64,000 bases of DNA. Origin: UBA7488 sp964414185 (GTDB taxonomy: Bacteria > Pseudomonadota > Alphaproteobacteria > CAAHEQ01 > UBA3637). Made by a program: the position numbers and the translations under genes. Below, piece by piece: positions 14,189 to 22,811 of this stretch. The stretch spans positions 62,001-126,000 of the forward strand of contig CAYPVK010000003.1 in NCBI GenBank assembly GCA_964414185.1. Reading direction: 5' to 3'. The notes beneath the pieces are model-generated. The model was not told the origin of the DNA, made no database searches, and saw only the letters and a list, made by a program, of their open reading frames with translations. Every line of letters begins with the position of its first letter. Positions within the stretch are counted from its first letter, which is position 1.

Positions 14189-15455
14189 TTCTTTTTCCTG
14201 ATCAGAATACGTCTGTAAGTTTCTTTCCCATTAATTAATCCATTCATTGTCCCGCCTGCTCTGCCTGTTACGCTCAATGGATGAAAACAATCTATGGGTT
14301 CCGTTTCCTGCGAATTGTGATTCTGGCGTAAGTAATTTTCCCATTTATTTTTCCTTCCGCATTTTTTATCATCCCCGGAATCGCCATTGTACAAGGATAC
14401 GAAAGTACGGTTGAATTCTCTCTCTGGTGAAAACTAGGTCTTTTCCATCTTCACCTTTGCGAAAACAAACAATTTCAAATTGATCGGGATTATACTTATC
14501 AAGAAAAGTTATCGGTACACCCATAACGCCGTCATAATCACACGGAATATCGGAAACTTTGCTGACTTCAATGGCGTCATAGTTATCATATTTTGGATAT
14601 GCTTCGGGGGAATAATTACGATATAAAATCATTTCTTCATAGCGTTTTTTGTGTTCCAAGTTGGTGAACCAACAAACATTACCCATTAAACGCCATTTTT
14701 GCCCCCGCTCATCTATTTGAAAACCTGTCATCTTTTTCTCATAATATTCGGGAACCATAAATTTTTTAACTTTTTGATAGCCCAACCATAACTTATTTTC
14801 TTTAATCAAGGGAAAAATTTCTTTATATGTAATGGCATTTTGATTGCCAATTACAACGAATTTTTTGCCATATTCCACAAGTTGGGCAATATATTCGCGG
14901 AAAAGGGAAAATGGCGGATTTGTACAAACAATATCGGCTTGTTTCAACAGTTCGATACATTCTATGCTTCTGAAATCGCCGTTGCCTTTTAAACGTGTTA
15001 AGGCATTCTTTTTGTTCGCAAGCAATATTTTGATATCACTTAAATCAAAAGCCCCGTCCGAATTTTTGTCGGTAACTTCCGTAATAATAATTTTATGCGC
15101 TTGTCGGGTGGTTTTGTTTTCTTTCGGTTCAAAATCGAAAAGGGATAATTCCGTATCGGCAATCGGGGAACCGTCATAACAAGTGGCAATCAATTTTTTT
15201 AAGCCGAGATGATTAAAATTAAGGACAAAATATTTGAAAAAATTACTTTCAAACGGATCATCGCAATTACAATAAACCGTTTTTCCTTTAAAATATTGAT
15301 GATAATGGACAAGTTCTTTTTCTATATCGGCGAGCTGTGTGTAAAATTCATCATTTTTCGCGACTTTAGCCCTATGAAGTTTACGGTTGTCGGAATTTTT
15401 AGCTATAACAGCATGTGTGTGTGGGGGGGGTGGTAACTGTTTGATTTTGTTTCAT
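14185..15455 (-). pseudogene. EcoRI-type adenine-specific DNA methyltransferase, interrupted by two frameshifts
   Basis: The reading is in three pieces. (1) ATG at 15455 opens 17 residues into a C8 plus CA-repeat tract, then stops. (2) A long frame without usable start codon continues with KNDEFYTQLADIEKEL, CNCDDPFESNFFKYF and the catalytic TNPPFSLFREYI, and ends at 14369. (3) The C-terminal piece, YNGDSGDDKK to YRRILIRKKK, ends at 14185. The shift between 2 and 3 lies at an AGAGAGAGA tract (about 14413-14421). Removing one base or adding two at each tract restores one protein of about 420 residues. It is a SAM-dependent N6-adenine methylase of the EcoRI family. Coupling to the nuclease is intact. 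It may be dead, phase variable or affected by sequence error. Confidence 0.75.
15414..15430 (-). repeat. C8 plus CA dinucleotide tract in the methylase 5' end
   Basis: On the plus strand four TG units run directly into eight G; on the minus strand this reads C8 followed by ACACACAC, ending in AT. It lies 25 bases after the methylase ATG and is exactly where the reading frame is lost. Homopolymer G/C tracts of this length are typical contingency loci. Confidence 0.7.
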
Positions 15456-15608
15456 TTTTTTAATCTCGCTTTTTATATTTCAAAAAACATCTGTGCAAGT
15501 TTACAAAAAATTGAATACCTTGTCAATTTTTTTGAGCTCCCTTACCTTTTTTTATAAGAATTTGCCCATTTTTATTTTTTCGGCATGGTTGCCTTTACAA
15601 TAAATACT

Positions 15609-15642
15609 AAAATTGCAGCCCTAAAAATAAGACTGCAATTTT
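15609..15642. terminator. Terminator downstream of trxA
   Basis: AAAATTGCAG and CTGCAATTTT are perfect ten-base inverted repeats with a 14-base loop, followed by T-rich sequence on both strands. It is 30 bases beyond the trxA stop. The remaining 15456-15608 stretch shows no gene. Confidence 0.65.
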
Positions 15643-15672
15643 ATTTAATAATCATGTGGTTAGTTGATTAAC

Positions 15673-15987
15673 TTAAATCTTTGAATTAATCCATTTTGCC
15701 AATTCGGATTTGGGCAATGCGCCCGTTATTTGATCCAAAACTTTCCCGTCTTTGAACAAAATCATCGTCGGGATTGATTGAATGGCATAATCGCCGGGCG
15801 TTTTGGGTGCTTCATCAACATCCATTTTAACGATTTTAACTTTATCGGCCATTTCGGTTGCCAATTCCGTTACAATCGGCAACATTTGGCGGCATGGCCC
15901 GCACCAAGTGGCAAAAAAATCAACAAGGACGGGTTTGGCAGATTTTAATACTTCGGCTTCAAACGTGTTGTCTGTTACGATATCCAT
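15673..15987 (-). CDS. trxA: Thioredoxin
   Basis: A 104-residue protein of exactly the usual thioredoxin length. The redox motif WCGPC is at residues 28-32, in the normal context DFFATWCGPCRQ, and the cis-proline is in SIPTMILF near 75. It is a cytoplasmic disulfide reductase that serves ribonucleotide reductase, methionine sulfoxide reductase and others. In many Alphaproteobacteria trxA follows addA; here it stands on its own about ten kb away, upstream of a clear terminator. GGAGAA lies before the ATG. Confidence 0.97.
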   Translation of the reverse strand: MDIVTDNTFEAEVLKSAKPVLVDFFATWCGPCRQMLPIVTELATEMADKVKIVKMDVDEAPKTPGDYAIQSIPTMILFKDGKVLDQITGALPKSELAKWINSKI

Positions 15988-16036
15988 TTCGGGTTCTCCT
16001 TTATTGTTAATATCATTAAATTATATAGACCAATCT

Positions 16037-17065
16037 TTACAATGTGTCAAGCGGCCATCTGGGGCGCGCTTTGAAATCGAACGTATCCGTTAATCCCGAC
16101 TTAAAGCGTTCCATGCCCGCCCAAGCAATCATAACGCCGTTGTCCGTGCATAATTTTATCGGCGGTGCCGAAAAAACAAGGTTGTTTTTATCCGCGATTT
16201 CTTGCAATTTTGCCCGTATCGTCTGATTAGCCGCCACACCGCCGGAAACCACGATGTCTTTTGCATCCGGATATAATTCTTTGAAAGTTTTGATACCATG
16301 TGCCAAACGGTCTTCAATTTGTTTGACAACGGCGGCCTGAAAGCTTGCACAAATATCGCTTTTGTCCTGTTCGGATAAACAGGGTTGTTTTTCTATACAA
16401 ATGCGAACGGCGGTTTTAAGCCCCGAAAACGAAAAATCGCACCCTTCCCGCCCGCGCATGGGAACAGGGAATTGATAGCGTTTCGGATTGCCTTGCAATG
16501 CCCGTTTTTCCAAATTCGGACCGCCCGGATAGCCGATATTCAACATTTTGGCAACTTTATCAAAAGCTTCTCCCGCCGAATCGTCAATGGTGGAACCCAA
16601 TTTTTTGTATTTGCCGACCCCTTCAACAATTAAAATTTGACAATGTCCGCCGGAAGTCAGTAACAACAAATACGGAAATTTAACAGGGTTTGTTAAACGC
16701 GCCGTTAGAGCATGGCCTTCCAAATGGTTAACGGCAATAAATGGCAAATTATGGCATAAAGCGATTGATTTGGCGGTCATGACCCCGACCAAAACGCCGC
16801 CGATTAATCCGGGGCCGCCGGCAACGGCAACGGCGGATAAATCTTTAAATTCGACATTGGCTTTATTCAAAGCTTCCTTAATCAAAACATCGCATTTTTC
16901 CAAATGCGCCCGTGCGGCAATTTCGGGAACAACACCGCCAAATCTACGATGTTCGTCGTATTGGGACCAAACGACGGAAGATAAAATATTTTTATTTTCA
17001 TCCACAATCGCACAAGCCGTTTCATCGCAACTTGATTCAATGCCCATGACTAATTTTGCGTTCAT
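16037..17065 (-). CDS. tsaD: tRNA N6-threonylcarbamoyltransferase subunit TsaD
   Basis: A 342-residue ASKHA-fold protein of normal length. MGIESSCDETACAIV at the start, HLEGH near 112 (metal-binding His pair), the SGGHCQ phosphate loop near 138 and the late SGGVAANQTIR are all present. TsaD transfers the threonylcarbamoyl group to A37 of tRNAs that read ANN codons and works with TsaB and TsaE; TsaE is encoded at 20663 in this window. The gene follows the Smr-domain gene by one base and is probably in one operon with it, timA and mltA. Confidence 0.96.
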   Translation of the reverse strand: MNAKLVMGIESSCDETACAIVDENKNILSSVVWSQYDEHRRFGGVVPEIAARAHLEKCDVLIKEALNKANVEFKDLSAVAVAGGPGLIGGVLVGVMTAKSIALCHNLPFIAVNHLEGHALTARLTNPVKFPYLLLLTSGGHCQILIVEGVGKYKKLGSTIDDSAGEAFDKVAKMLNIGYPGGPNLEKRALQGNPKRYQFPVPMRGREGCDFSFSGLKTAVRICIEKQPCLSEQDKSDICASFQAAVVKQIEDRLAHGIKTFKELYPDAKDIVVSGGVAANQTIRAKLQEIADKNNLVFSAPPIKLCTDNGVMIAWAGMERFKSGLTDTFDFKARPRWPLDTL

Positions 17066-17066
17066 G

Positions 17067-17459
17067 TTATTTTTTCCTTTTTTTAAGTTGTATATTTAAG
17101 GCTCCGCCGTCGTTTTTCCATGAATAACTTTTAATAATCTCTTGAAAAACAGGCGTATCAAGCCAAAGTTCTATTTCGCTTTTTATGGCACCCGGTGTTA
17201 AAAGCCCTTTGCCCGTTATAACGGTAACTTGCCTTGATTTGCGGTTTTGATGTTGATTTAAGAAACGTTTTAAAGCTGTGTAAGCGTTTTCCAATGTAAA
17301 CCCGTGTAAATCAAGGATATAAGGCAGTTCAACGGTGGGCGCACGCCTGACACGCAAACGCGGCGGCAAAGAAGCCTTAAAATTTTCGGCCTGTTTTTCC
17401 CCCGAAAGCGGGCGAATCGTTTTTGCAAATTCTTGCCACAAGGCTTCATCCTCGTTCAT
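17067..17459 (-). CDS. Smr domain protein
   Basis: A 130-residue protein. A short N-terminal part (about 45 residues) is followed by a Smr domain: LDLHGFTLENA near residue 50 and ITGKGLLTPGAIK near 88, the two conserved signature segments (LDLHG and TGKG). Smr domains are endonucleases that act on nicked or branched DNA or on mRNA in stalled ribosomes. The position next to mltA and tsaD in this order is common in Alphaproteobacteria. The natural substrate of this stand-alone form is not known. Confidence 0.92.
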   Translation of the reverse strand: MNEDEALWQEFAKTIRPLSGEKQAENFKASLPPRLRVRRAPTVELPYILDLHGFTLENAYTALKRFLNQHQNRKSRQVTVITGKGLLTPGAIKSEIELWLDTPVFQEIIKSYSWKNDGGALNIQLKKRKK

Positions 17460-17467
17460 GGTAATCC

Positions 17468-18478
17468 TTATTTCGGCAACAATAAATAATATCTGCCGTT
17501 AGAATTCATGCGCCCCGCTTTATGAAAAGCTTCCGCCCCGTGGCCCCAAAAGAAATCGGCTCGAATTGCCCCCGTAATCGCATTGCCGACATCTTGCGCA
17601 ACAACCAAATGGTTTAATTTTGCCCCGTCGGGGTCACGCACTTCCAAAAACATCGGCGTGTGCATCGGGATGAATTTTTTATCCACCGCAACGGAACGTT
17701 TGGGGGTTAAAACAACGCCCGCCGACCCGTAAGGCCCTTCTTTGTTTTCCTTAAAGAAAATATACCGCGGGTTTTGTGCCATAAGTTTGCGCCCTTTTGC
17801 CGGGTTTTGCTGTAACCATTTTTTCATGGCCGGCATTGAATAACCGCCGGCGGGTTTTATCCCGTTTTCTTTCATGATTTGGCCCAAGCTTTTAAAAGTA
17901 TGTCCGTTATTGCCGGCATATCCGAGTTGAATTTCTTCGCCGTACGGCGTTGTCATAACGCCCGACCCTTGGATTTGCATCACGAACAATTCCACCGGAT
18001 CATCGGCCCATGCTACGATGGGCGCAAAATTGGGCGTAGATTCGATTTTCTTGCGCGAAGCCAATTTTTGCCCTTGGCGATAACCTTTCGGGGCACCGTA
18101 AACGGGTACCTGCCCCGCATGTGTTTTTGTGCGAGTGCCTGTCAATTCCGCTTCATAATAGCCAGTGATTTTACCTTTATCAGACCCTTTTGAAACCACT
18201 TTGTACGGTGTTAAAGATTTTTCTATATAAGAGCGCACTTTTGAACCCGAAGAAGTCCTATGCTTTTTTAAACCTGCGCAAAATTCTTTATAATCCGCCG
18301 TCGGTTTCGCGCATGACCGCAATAGTGCCGGCATCGCTTGGCGGATATTGTCATCATCCCATCCGTCAAGTTTTGAATATGAAACTTTTTCAAGATTAAA
18401 TTCGCGACCCTTGTCCAATTCATGGCCGCAGGAAGTTAACAACAAAAGGAGACAGAGGGTGACGAGAGTTTTACGCAT
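17468..18478 (-). CDS. mltA: Membrane-bound lytic murein transglycosylase A
   Basis: About 336 residues from the start at 18478. This start gives a lipoprotein signal (MRKTLVTLCLLLLLTSCG) with lipobox LTSC; a longer frame to 18562 exists but would bury the signal inside the timA gene. The MltA domain (GYYEAELTG, MQIQGSGVM) is followed by a C-terminal 3D domain with VAQDVGNAITG, RADFFWG and the closing Asp/His region. The enzyme cleaves peptidoglycan glycan strands to 1,6-anhydro-MurNAc products at the outer membrane. It overlaps the timA stop by eight bases. Products would feed the NagZ and AmgK-MurU recycling genes also present here. Confidence 0.95.
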   Translation of the reverse strand: MRKTLVTLCLLLLLTSCGHELDKGREFNLEKVSYSKLDGWDDDNIRQAMPALLRSCAKPTADYKEFCAGLKKHRTSSGSKVRSYIEKSLTPYKVVSKGSDKGKITGYYEAELTGTRTKTHAGQVPVYGAPKGYRQGQKLASRKKIESTPNFAPIVAWADDPVELFVMQIQGSGVMTTPYGEEIQLGYAGNNGHTFKSLGQIMKENGIKPAGGYSMPAMKKWLQQNPAKGRKLMAQNPRYIFFKENKEGPYGSAGVVLTPKRSVAVDKKFIPMHTPMFLEVRDPDGAKLNHLVVAQDVGNAITGAIRADFFWGHGAEAFHKAGRMNSNGRYYLLLPK

Positions 18479-19061
18479 GGGCAACCCCGCTTTTGGTGGC
18501 TGTAATAATCCAATTGTCGTACCCGTTGCGTTTAAATGTCCAAATGTCTTCGACAATTGCAACCGTCATCGGATCGCCTTCAATAACTTCCCCTTTTTCA
18601 TTTTTAAGCAAATTAATTTGTTCGGAAACAAATTCGACGGTAACTTCTTTTAAATCCTGCGCTTTTTTAAGTACTTTGGCCGAAGACAAACAAATAAGCG
18701 AAAAATCCACACTGTTTTTTTGCGCTTCGCGCGTTTCAATGGCTTTGACAAAAGTGTCATAAACTTTCGGTGCCAAAAAATCTTTTAATTCTTTTTTGCG
18801 GCCTTTGGCAAAAGCATTGGAAACCACATGAAATGTCATTTTGGCGCCACGCAAGAAATCTTCTTCGGTCATTGCTTCTTTTTTCGGCAACGGAATGGAA
18901 TCGGTCGGAATGACCATCTTAATGATTTTGCCGTCTTGACCTGAAATCAATGCGATTTTTTCCGGATTTGTTTCATTTCTTTGTTTTTTATTGATAACGT
19001 TGTACAACCACCATCCCAAATAAGCGACGATAAGCAGCAATCCGATATTTTCGATAGACAT
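18471..19061 (-). CDS. timA: Tim44-like membrane-associated protein (TimA)
   Basis: A 196-residue protein with an N-terminal membrane helix (about residues 4-21) and a C-terminal Tim44-like domain (about 65-190) ending in an Asp-Ile-Trp-Thr-Phe-Lys-Arg stretch, the typical last strand. The Alphaproteobacteria share this single-helix form, related to mitochondrial Tim44, which ties the import motor to the membrane. The bacterial role is unclear, but its conserved position beside secB suggests a link to protein export or membrane quality control. It runs opposite to secB across a 98-base spacer that must hold both promoters. Confidence 0.9.
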   Translation of the reverse strand: MSIENIGLLLIVAYLGWWLYNVINKKQRNETNPEKIALISGQDGKIIKMVIPTDSIPLPKKEAMTEEDFLRGAKMTFHVVSNAFAKGRKKELKDFLAPKVYDTFVKAIETREAQKNSVDFSLICLSSAKVLKKAQDLKEVTVEFVSEQINLLKNEKGEVIEGDPMTVAIVEDIWTFKRNGYDNWIITATKSGVAHA

Positions 19062-19159
19062 ATTGTTTTCCTTTTGTTTTCCTTTTTGCTTTACATTTTT
19101 TTATTTTGTTTATATTATATAACTTGATATTTAATTTTTTTTCAAGAGGATTTTTAAAA

Positions 19160-19633
19160 ATGGCTCAAACACAAGATACACAATCCCCCAATGTTCCCGC
19201 TGTTCAAATTATTTCCCAATATATTAAAGATTTGTCTTTTGAAGCACCCGGCCTGCCCGCCGTGCTTTTAGGTATGACAACGCCGCCGGCAATTGCGGTG
19301 GATATTGATGTGAAAGTCAACAAAACGGATCAAGAAGGTGTCTTTACGGTAGAATTGACGGTTAAGGCTAATGCAACGGTGGGCGAAGATAAAAAAACGT
19401 TGTTTATTTGTGAGCTGGTTTACGGTGGTTTGGTCGCGATGAATGTACCCAAAGAACATCTTGAACCGATGTTACTTGTCGAAATCCCACATTTATTATT
19501 TCCGTATGCACGGGCCATCGTTTCCGATATAACACGTGACGCGGGTTTGCCGCCGTTACAAATTAATCCGATTGATTTTGCTGCGTTATATCGCCAAAGA
19601 CGTGAACATAATGAACAAGAAAACGCAAGTTAA
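19160..19633 (+). CDS. secB: Protein-export chaperone SecB
   Basis: 157 residues from the ATG at 19160, which has AAGAGGA upstream and gives the normal family length; an earlier in-frame ATG at 19106 would add 18 hydrophobic residues and is unlikely. SecB is a cytoplasmic tetrameric chaperone that keeps preproteins unfolded and passes them to SecA. The central LTVKAN, the hydrophobic groove segments and PPLQINPIDFAALY near the end fit the family. It is divergent from timA. Confidence 0.95.
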   Translation: MAQTQDTQSPNVPAVQIISQYIKDLSFEAPGLPAVLLGMTTPPAIAVDIDVKVNKTDQEGVFTVELTVKANATVGEDKKTLFICELVYGGLVAMNVPKEHLEPMLLVEIPHLLFPYARAIVSDITRDAGLPPLQINPIDFAALYRQRREHNEQENAS

Positions 19634-19721
19634 GTCATATAATTTTATTCAAACACGGGAAAAAGGTTGCACTTTTGTTTGGCTTTATATTAAAATAGGG
19701 TTGTGTTGAGGAGAATATCAT

Positions 19722-20666
19722 ATGGTATTGAAAATAGTCCTGTGGGCATTTCTGATCGGTTCTTTGATTTTGGGCTATTTCGGAATGCAGGCAGCCGGCG
19801 TTACGACGACTTTAATCGGCATCGGCGTTTTGTTTGTATTGGTCTTTTTGGTTTACTTCTTATTTCAACTCGGATTTGAAGCCTTTTTAGTTTTTTTAAA
19901 GTTTTTCGGCATTGCGATTCTTGTCGGCATTCTTATTTTATTGACAATACGCGGTTGTAATATGGTTATTGCAAAAGGTAAACAAGCTACCCGAGTCGTT
20001 ATGCAAAAAACCGATGAAATAACTGAAAAAATGAAAGAAAATGCCGCCTCGGAATCAACTGTGCCGACATCCGACGTTTCCGAATCCTGGTTCGCGCGTG
20101 TCAAATCATTTGTAATCGGCCGAGAAATGCACGATGTATCGCCATCTTTCCCCGAAATGCAAAAAACGCCGTCAGCTCCCGCCGTTGCGCCAAAAACTGC
20201 AAAACTCAGCGGTTTCGTTTCACATGTTTATTCCGGGAACATTTTTAAGATAGGCAATAATTTTTTAAAGCTGTACGGCGTTGATGTGCCCAATATTAAA
20301 CAAACATGTATTGATAAACGCGGCGAAACTTATAATTGCGGTCAAATAGCGAAACAACGTCTTGAAAAATTGTTACTTAATAAAAACATTGTATGTCAAA
20401 CGGTCAGCCATTATGCGCAAAATCAATATGTCGTTACATGTGCTCTTAAAGGATATGATGTCGGTGCCACGATGGTAGCCGTCGGTTGGGCTGTTGCGGA
20501 CAGGCACGTAACAGATGCTTATGTGCCGTATGAAAACGAAGCGCATTCAAAAAGATTGGGATTATGGGCGGGCAAATTTGTTGCACCGTGGGTGTATCGT
20601 CGGCAAGCAGCCGTATCGGTACAAAGCGAACAAAAAAGTGGATTTTTCCAAGGATTGTTTAAATGA
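19722..20666 (+). CDS. Membrane protein with staphylococcal nuclease-like domain
   Basis: A 314-residue protein. The N-terminal 90 residues contain three hydrophobic helices (about 3-20, 25-48 and 54-78). After a linker, residues about 160-295 form an SNase (thermonuclease-like) OB fold: FLKLYGVDVPN, a Cys pair around CIDKRGETYNCG, VGWAVAD and WAGKFVAPWVYR are all recognisable. The usual catalytic Arg-Glu-Arg set is not obvious: the position of the first catalytic Arg in RLxGIDAPE is Lys (FLKLYGVD). It may bind rather than cut nucleic acid. GAGGAG precedes the ATG, and its stop overlaps the tsaE start. Confidence 0.8.
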   Translation: MVLKIVLWAFLIGSLILGYFGMQAAGVTTTLIGIGVLFVLVFLVYFLFQLGFEAFLVFLKFFGIAILVGILILLTIRGCNMVIAKGKQATRVVMQKTDEITEKMKENAASESTVPTSDVSESWFARVKSFVIGREMHDVSPSFPEMQKTPSAPAVAPKTAKLSGFVSHVYSGNIFKIGNNFLKLYGVDVPNIKQTCIDKRGETYNCGQIAKQRLEKLLLNKNIVCQTVSHYAQNQYVVTCALKGYDVGATMVAVGWAVADRHVTDAYVPYENEAHSKRLGLWAGKFVAPWVYRRQAAVSVQSEQKSGFFQGLFK

Positions 20667-21076
20667 GCCGATATATTTCAAGGAACGAGGAAGATACCCT
20701 GAAAATTGCCGCACAATTTGCCAAAACATTGAAGCTCGGCGATATTGTCGCATTGCATGGCACGTTGGGCGTCGGGAAAACGGCTTTTACGCGTGGCGTT
20801 ATTCAAACTTTAAGCGATGCCAAAGAAGTGCCCAGCCCTACGTTTACCCTTTTGCAAACTTATGATACGGCACATTTTACACTCTATCATTTTGATATGT
20901 ATCGTTTAAAATCACCTGAAGAAGCTTATGAAATCGGCATAGAAGATGCTTTTGCGGACGGCGTTTCATTTATTGAATGGCCCGAAAAAATCGGTTCATT
21001 GCTGCCCAAAAAACATATAGACGTATTGATTGAAATAAAACCCGACCACCGTTTAATCACAATCTTAGGAGTATAA
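20663..21076 (+). CDS. tsaE: tRNA threonylcarbamoyladenosine biosynthesis ATPase TsaE
   Basis: A 137-residue P-loop protein of normal size. Walker A is GTLGVGKTAFTRG at residues 33-45, SPTFTLLQTY follows near 56-66, and a WPEK motif near 113 is typical of the family. TsaE hydrolyses ATP to reset the TsaB-TsaD complex during t6A37 tRNA modification. It opens the tsaE-amgK-murU-addB-addA series, a standard alphaproteobacterial order; the next gene begins right after its stop. Confidence 0.95.
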   Translation: MSRYISRNEEDTLKIAAQFAKTLKLGDIVALHGTLGVGKTAFTRGVIQTLSDAKEVPSPTFTLLQTYDTAHFTLYHFDMYRLKSPEEAYEIGIEDAFADGVSFIEWPEKIGSLLPKKHIDVLIEIKPDHRLITILGV

Positions 21077-22105
21077 ATGACAAGAAACGAACAGATAGAT
21101 GCGTTTTTAAAAAGTGCCGGATGGGAAAACGCCAAGCGGTCCTTTTTAGCGGGGGATGCTTCGCTCAGAAGTTATGATCGCGTTGAATTAAACGGGAAAA
21201 CGGTTGTTTTAATGGATGCTCCTCCGCCGTCGGATCCCGAAAATTATTTGCCGGCTCAATTGGTAAATATTCCACGGTGGTTGTTGGTTGATGACATGTT
21301 GAAAAATTTGGGCGTGCATTCGCCCCAAGTATTTGCGCATGACGTTAAAAACGGCTTTGTATTGCTGGAAGATTTAGGTGACAACAGCTTTACACGCATG
21401 TTGGACGGGGGGTATGATGCTCGTACCTTATATCGAATGGCCACCGAAAGTTTAATCAAAGTCGGGCAAGGTTTTAAAATGATACCCGACAAGGAATTTA
21501 TTTACGACAAGCAACGTATGATAGCCGATATTGACCATTTGCCGAATTGGGTTGTCAAATACGTTTCCAAAATTGATATGACTCCGAACGAATGGGAAGA
21601 ATATCATGACATTTGGTCCGAATTAATCGATAAAACGCTATGTGTACCCCGCGGGCCCGCTTTGTATGATTACCATGTCGATAATTTGATTTTAACTCCT
21701 GCGAATTCTTGCGGGGTATTGGATTTTCAAGATGTGCGCACCACGGCGGCCACTTATGATATCATGAGTTTGTTGGAAGATGAACGCCGCTTGGTTGAAC
21801 CCGCCGTAAAACAAGAAATGTTGGATTTGTATTATGATGCTTTTCCGGAATTAAATACGCCGGGAATCCGTTCTTTAAGCCAATTGGTCGCATTGCAACG
21901 CCACATTAAAGTCGTCGGTCAATTCATCCGCTATTATTATAAAGACGGCAAAGACAAATATATGAAATACGTACCGCTTGTATGGCATTTGATTGAAAAT
22001 TGTTTGGAAAATCCGCATGCAAAACGTTTAAAACAATGGATGGATGTGTATGTTCCCGTTTCTTGCCGCGAACGTTTTAAAACAAAGGAAAACGAAAATG
22101 CTTGA
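21077..22105 (+). CDS. amgK: Cell-wall sugar 1-kinase AmgK (aminoglycoside phosphotransferase family)
   Basis: A 342-residue APH-fold kinase. Lysine-containing loop around DRVELNGKTVVLMDAPP, catalytic loop YDYHVDNLI near residue 197 (HxDxxxxN form) and DFQD near 215 for metal binding are all visible. AmgK phosphorylates MurNAc or GlcNAc at C1; with MurU it bypasses de novo UDP-MurNAc synthesis by recycling peptidoglycan. The neighbour downstream is MurU-like, which supports this specific role over a generic phosphotransferase. Adjacent NagZ (39.7 kb) and MltA (17.5 kb) genes supply the sugars. Confidence 0.88.
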   Translation: MTRNEQIDAFLKSAGWENAKRSFLAGDASLRSYDRVELNGKTVVLMDAPPPSDPENYLPAQLVNIPRWLLVDDMLKNLGVHSPQVFAHDVKNGFVLLEDLGDNSFTRMLDGGYDARTLYRMATESLIKVGQGFKMIPDKEFIYDKQRMIADIDHLPNWVVKYVSKIDMTPNEWEEYHDIWSELIDKTLCVPRGPALYDYHVDNLILTPANSCGVLDFQDVRTTAATYDIMSLLEDERRLVEPAVKQEMLDLYYDAFPELNTPGIRSLSQLVALQRHIKVVGQFIRYYYKDGKDKYMKYVPLVWHLIENCLENPHAKRLKQWMDVYVPVSCRERFKTKENENA

Positions 22106-22811
22106 AATTCGGATTGCGATGATTTTGGCAGCCGGACGGGGTACTCGTATGGGGGCATTGACTGACCGTAAACCAAAACCTTTAATGGAAGTTAAAGGCA
22201 AAACGTTGTTGGATTATATTTGCTTAAAATTGTCGCATTACGGTATATCGAAAGCCGTTGTCAACACGGCGTATAAAGGGAATATGATTAAAGAATCGCT
22301 TAAAAATGCCCCTATTCCAATTGTTTTTTCCGATGAAGAACAAGCACTTGAAACCGGTGGCGGCGTTCAAAATGCTTTGCCGCTTTTATTGCCCGAAGGT
22401 CAGGAAGGTTTGTTCATCATCAATGCGGATGCTTTGTGGGACGAACCGACACAACCCGTTTTGGAACGTTTGGCACAAGCATGGAATCCGGACGAAATGG
22501 ATTTTTTATTGGCGTTTGTACCTAAATCCCAAGCTGTCGGTGATAACGGCAGGGGCAATTATTTTGTTGAAAACGGAAAACCTCGCCGTATCGGGGCTCA
22601 AGAAGCGGATGCACCCTATTTTTACATGGGTGTTCATATTTTGCATCCGCGCGTTTTTGAAAATGCTCCCGGCGGTGTTTTCAGTTTAAGGGATTTATTT
22701 GACAAAGCGCAACAAAACGGCCGTTTAAGATACGTCATACATGACGGTAGCTGGTATCACGTCGGTACCCCGGAAGCTTTGCAAGAAGCCAATGACAGGT
22801 TTATGCCATGA
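22098..22811 (+). CDS. murU: N-acetylmuramate 1-phosphate uridylyltransferase (MurU-like)
   Basis: 237 residues from the start at 22098, which overlaps amgK by eight bases; the longer frame to 22044 lies within amgK. The sugar-nucleotidyltransferase signature LAAGRGTRMGALTDRKPKPL is at residues 9-28, then NADALW (metal-binding Asp) near 110 and WYHVGTPEAL near 225. It activates sugar-1-phosphate with UTP. In this gene order it corresponds to MurU of the Pseudomonas recycling pathway; mannose-1-phosphate guanylyltransferase is the main alternative. Confidence 0.88.
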   Translation: MLEIRIAMILAAGRGTRMGALTDRKPKPLMEVKGKTLLDYICLKLSHYGISKAVVNTAYKGNMIKESLKNAPIPIVFSDEEQALETGGGVQNALPLLLPEGQEGLFIINADALWDEPTQPVLERLAQAWNPDEMDFLLAFVPKSQAVGDNGRGNYFVENGKPRRIGAQEADAPYFYMGVHILHPRVFENAPGGVFSLRDLFDKAQQNGRLRYVIHDGSWYHVGTPEALQEANDRFMP

